From Staphylococcus sp. ACRSN (GTDB lineage: Bacteria > Bacillota > Bacilli > Staphylococcales > Staphylococcaceae): DNA of 37,732 nt. The position numbers were made by a program, and so were the translations under genes. The notes beneath the pieces were generated by a model. That model was not told where the DNA came from, did no database searches, and saw nothing but the letters and a program-made list of their open reading frames with translations. Below, in pieces: positions 33,968 through 37,732 of this stretch (the stretch's first letter is position 1; each line of letters begins with the position of its first letter). The stretch lies in NCBI RefSeq assembly GCF_022346615.1, contig NZ_JAKRNS010000016.1, positions 1 to 37,732 of the forward strand, given 5' to 3'.

Positions 33968-34894
33968 TTATTTCACCCCTTTTATAACTATCTGTTCAAA
34001 GACTAATGTTGGATTTACATTTTGGTTTAATTTTTTATGTGCTTCTGTGATTTGATCATACATTAAAATAATTTGATTATAAGTTAAATTACGTGCATAA
34101 TTTTGTATTTCTTCTTGTAAATCTCGAAATATTAACGTATCAGTAATTCCCACTTTAGCATGCATGACATCCTCAAAGAAACCATTTACAGCTGCTAATG
34201 CCACAAGTTGCAAACGTCTTGTCTTAGCATGTTTGAGCAAATCAACTATCGCAATTAACGCCATTGGACGATTTGTTAGCAATAATTGACACCATTTAAC
34301 TATACTTTTTCGTAATGCTGCTAAGTCCGACTCCTCGTTCAATAAAACTGCTGTTTCTATTTGTGTCGTATATGTACTAATAAGTTCAGCAATCGGTCTT
34401 GAAATCTCACGCTCAACTAATCTATCTATAAATTTCACCTTATCAATTGGTTTGAAATAGACATGCTGACACCTAGAATGAATCGTATCAAGAATTTGCT
34501 CAGGCTTCGTAGATAATAAAATTGCGATGGTGTTATCAGGGGGCTCTTCTAAAAATTTTAAAATGCTATTTTCACCTTGAACTGTTAACTTTTCAAATGA
34601 TTCAATAATATATACTTTATAATCACCTTCAATTGGTAATTGATTCATGTGATGTATTAATTGTTCAACTTGATCTTTTTTTATCGTAGTTTCCTCTGTG
34701 GAAATATATGAAAAATCAGGATGATTAAATGAAGCTACTTTTAACTGACATTGTTCACCTTGATTACATAAAATAAGTTTCGCAAAATCAATCGCCACTT
34801 GTTTCATCGTTTGCCCATCATCACCTTCAAATAAATACGCATGCGACAATTTATTCGAATGATAAGCTTTCGTCAGTTTTGTTTTTTCATCCAT
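33968..34894 (-). CDS. holB: DNA polymerase III subunit delta'
   Basis: Clamp-loader subunit that helps to load the beta clamp. The 308-residue protein lacks a good P-loop, as expected for delta', but has YLFEGDDGQT, the central ILKFLEEPPDNT and the clamp-loader SRC motif (TIHSRCQHV). The start ATG is preceded by AAGGAGC. The upstream 138-base gap is almost wholly filled by a long imperfect hairpin ending in a T-run, so the gene relies on readthrough or an unseen promoter. yaaR, between darA and holB in Bacillus, is absent. Confidence 0.95.
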   Translation of the reverse strand: MDEKTKLTKAYHSNKLSHAYLFEGDDGQTMKQVAIDFAKLILCNQGEQCQLKVASFNHPDFSYISTEETTIKKDQVEQLIHHMNQLPIEGDYKVYIIESFEKLTVQGENSILKFLEEPPDNTIAILLSTKPEQILDTIHSRCQHVYFKPIDKVKFIDRLVEREISRPIAELISTYTTQIETAVLLNEESDLAALRKSIVKWCQLLLTNRPMALIAIVDLLKHAKTRRLQLVALAAVNGFFEDVMHAKVGITDTLIFRDLQEEIQNYARNLTYNQIILMYDQITEAHKKLNQNVNPTLVFEQIVIKGVK

Positions 34895-34915
34895 CTTTAA
34901 GTTGCTCCTTTATAT

Positions 34916-35026
34916 AAAAAGGTTGCTTATACACAGTAACACCCAAAGTCAATGATTCAATAAAAAGTACTTTAAAAGTAATTTTTAAATGCCACTCACT
35001 TAGAATGATTACTACATATAGCAACC
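34916..35026 (-). terminator. 106-nt long hairpin with T-run between darA and holB
   Basis: On the minus strand the outer arms GGTTGCT (35020-35026) and AGCAACC (34921-34927) pair, followed inward by a long imperfect stem (AGTAA/TTACT; CATTCTAAGTGAG against TTGACTTTGGGTG) and an apical A/T inverted repeat (AAAAAGTACTTT with AAAGTAATTTTT). It ends in five Ts. The holB start codon lies 21 bases further on. Pairing beyond the outer and AGTAA stems includes G-T wobbles and mismatches. Confidence 0.65.
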
Positions 35027-35032
35027 ATATTG

Positions 35033-37354
<2,322 letters not shown>

Positions 37355-37429
37355 AAACGCTCCTTTACCAACTCGAAATCAAGAATTAACTAACTACTAA
37401 TTCAACTATATCAACATGTATTTTAACAT

Positions 37430-37456
37430 AAAAAAAGAGATGCTATTAGGCATCTC
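37430..37456 (-). terminator. intrinsic terminator before the decarboxylase gene
   Basis: GAGATGC (37437-37443) pairs with GCATCTC (37450-37456), followed on the minus strand by TTTTTTT. It is a second strong stop after the 5S terminator at 37590-37614, so something transcribed between them, or readthrough from the rRNA operon, would end here. Confidence 0.9.
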
Positions 37457-37469
37457 CTTAAAAATGATA

Positions 37470-37540
37470 AAGAACTACTAAAAGAACTACTTCTCAATTC
37501 ATTGAGTTTAGTAGTTCTTATGCAAAAGCTTTAGCTTTTG
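37470..37540 (-). repeat. cluster of overlapping hairpin arms
   Basis: AAGAACTACTAAA (37470-37482) is an exact 13-base complement of TTTAGTAGTTCTT (37507-37519). A second copy of the same arm (37482-37490) is a 9-base complement of the same 3' arm, with an inner CTCAA/TTGAG. Next to them CAAAAGCT/AGCTTTTG (37523-37540) can form another stem. The two alternatives compete for the same bases. Confidence 0.7.
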
Positions 37541-37589
37541 TATTCCTTTTCTTTATGTCAGCTTATTTGAAGTTAATTTCCTTTTCCAC

Positions 37590-37614
37590 AAAAAAAAGAG
37601 ACCTTACGGTCTCT
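37590..37614 (-). terminator. terminator of the rRNA operon
   Basis: AGAGACC (37597-37603) with GGTCTCT (37608-37614) around a TTAC loop, followed on the minus strand by eight Ts, 20 bases after the 3' end of the 5S gene. Confidence 0.92.
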
Positions 37615-37634
37615 CGGCTCATCGCATCTCTGCT

Positions 37635-37732
37635 TGCCTGGCAACGTCCTACTCTTGCGGAACGTAAGTCCGACTACCATCGGCGCTAAGGAGCTTAACT
37701 TCTGTGTTCGGCATGGGAACAGGTGTGACCTC
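37635..37732 (-). rRNA. rrf: 5S ribosomal RNA, partial (3' 98 bases)
   Basis: Identical to the first 5S gene over 98 bases except G at 37690 where the other copy has A (444). The 5' end, and the 23S and 16S genes expected upstream, are beyond the right edge of the window. It is followed by its own terminator, unlike the copy at 389-504, which runs into tRNAs. Confidence 0.95.

Overview
The window looks like a Staphylococcus chromosome segment, the 'lysS to tmk' stretch between two rRNA clusters. The base composition is AT-rich, the gene order matches the origin-proximal Firmicute backbone, and the proteins resemble what I remember of S. aureus (LysS, Mfd, MetG, DarA, Tmk) with many substitutions. 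The genus is well supported. The species is not settled: the proteins differ from remembered S. aureus versions at many positions, so a related species is likely. Every gene recognised here is on the minus strand, so transcription runs from high to low coordinates.

Layout in transcription order. At 37635-37732 is the 3' part of a 5S rRNA gene closing one rRNA operon. It is followed by its terminator and a cluster of further hairpins (37430-37614). Next comes a replication/nucleotide block: an Orn/Lys/Arg decarboxylase-like gene, tmk, darA (c-di-AMP receptor), holB, ricT, yabA, a TrmN6-like methyltransferase, a GIY-YIG protein and rsmI. Then come metG and tatD; rnmV and rsmA; veg; ispE, purR, ridA and spoVG; glmU, prs and ctc; then a tightly overlapping run of pth, mfd, a flippase-like gene, mazG, rqcP and divIC. 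These are followed by an S1-domain gene, tilS-hpt, ftsH, hslO, cysK, the folate genes folP-folB-folK, and lysS. At the left end a 5S rRNA heads a tRNA cluster (Val, Thr, Lys, Gly, partial Leu) behind its own strong rRNA-type promoter.

The block is essentially housekeeping: tRNA and rRNA maturation (tilS, rsmA, rnmV, rsmI, pth), translation (lysS, metG, ctc), ribosome rescue (rqcP), DNA replication and repair (holB, yabA, mfd, tmk), envelope and division (glmU, divIC, flippase, ftsH), folate and cysteine synthesis, and purine control (purR, prs, hpt). Compared with Bacillus subtilis as I remember it, the order is kept but sporulation and accessory genes are missing (yaaR, abrB, yabE, yabG, sspF, fin, spoVT, yabP, yabQ, spoIIE, coaX, pab genes). 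Several long non-coding gaps or unusual hairpins sit where those genes would be.

I found no mobile element, CRISPR array, prophage or clearly new multi-gene system. The items most worth checking are: a decayed dusB remnant between folK and lysS; a perfect 22-bp palindrome next to the promoter of the 5S-tRNA cluster; two 5S copies that differ at a helix position, predicting a compensating base just outside the window; two hairpin-plus-T-tract elements abutting the ribosome binding sites of holB and the TrmN6-like gene; and overlapping alternative stems downstream of the second 5S. Motifs and folds were read by eye. Promoter and terminator calls are predictions.
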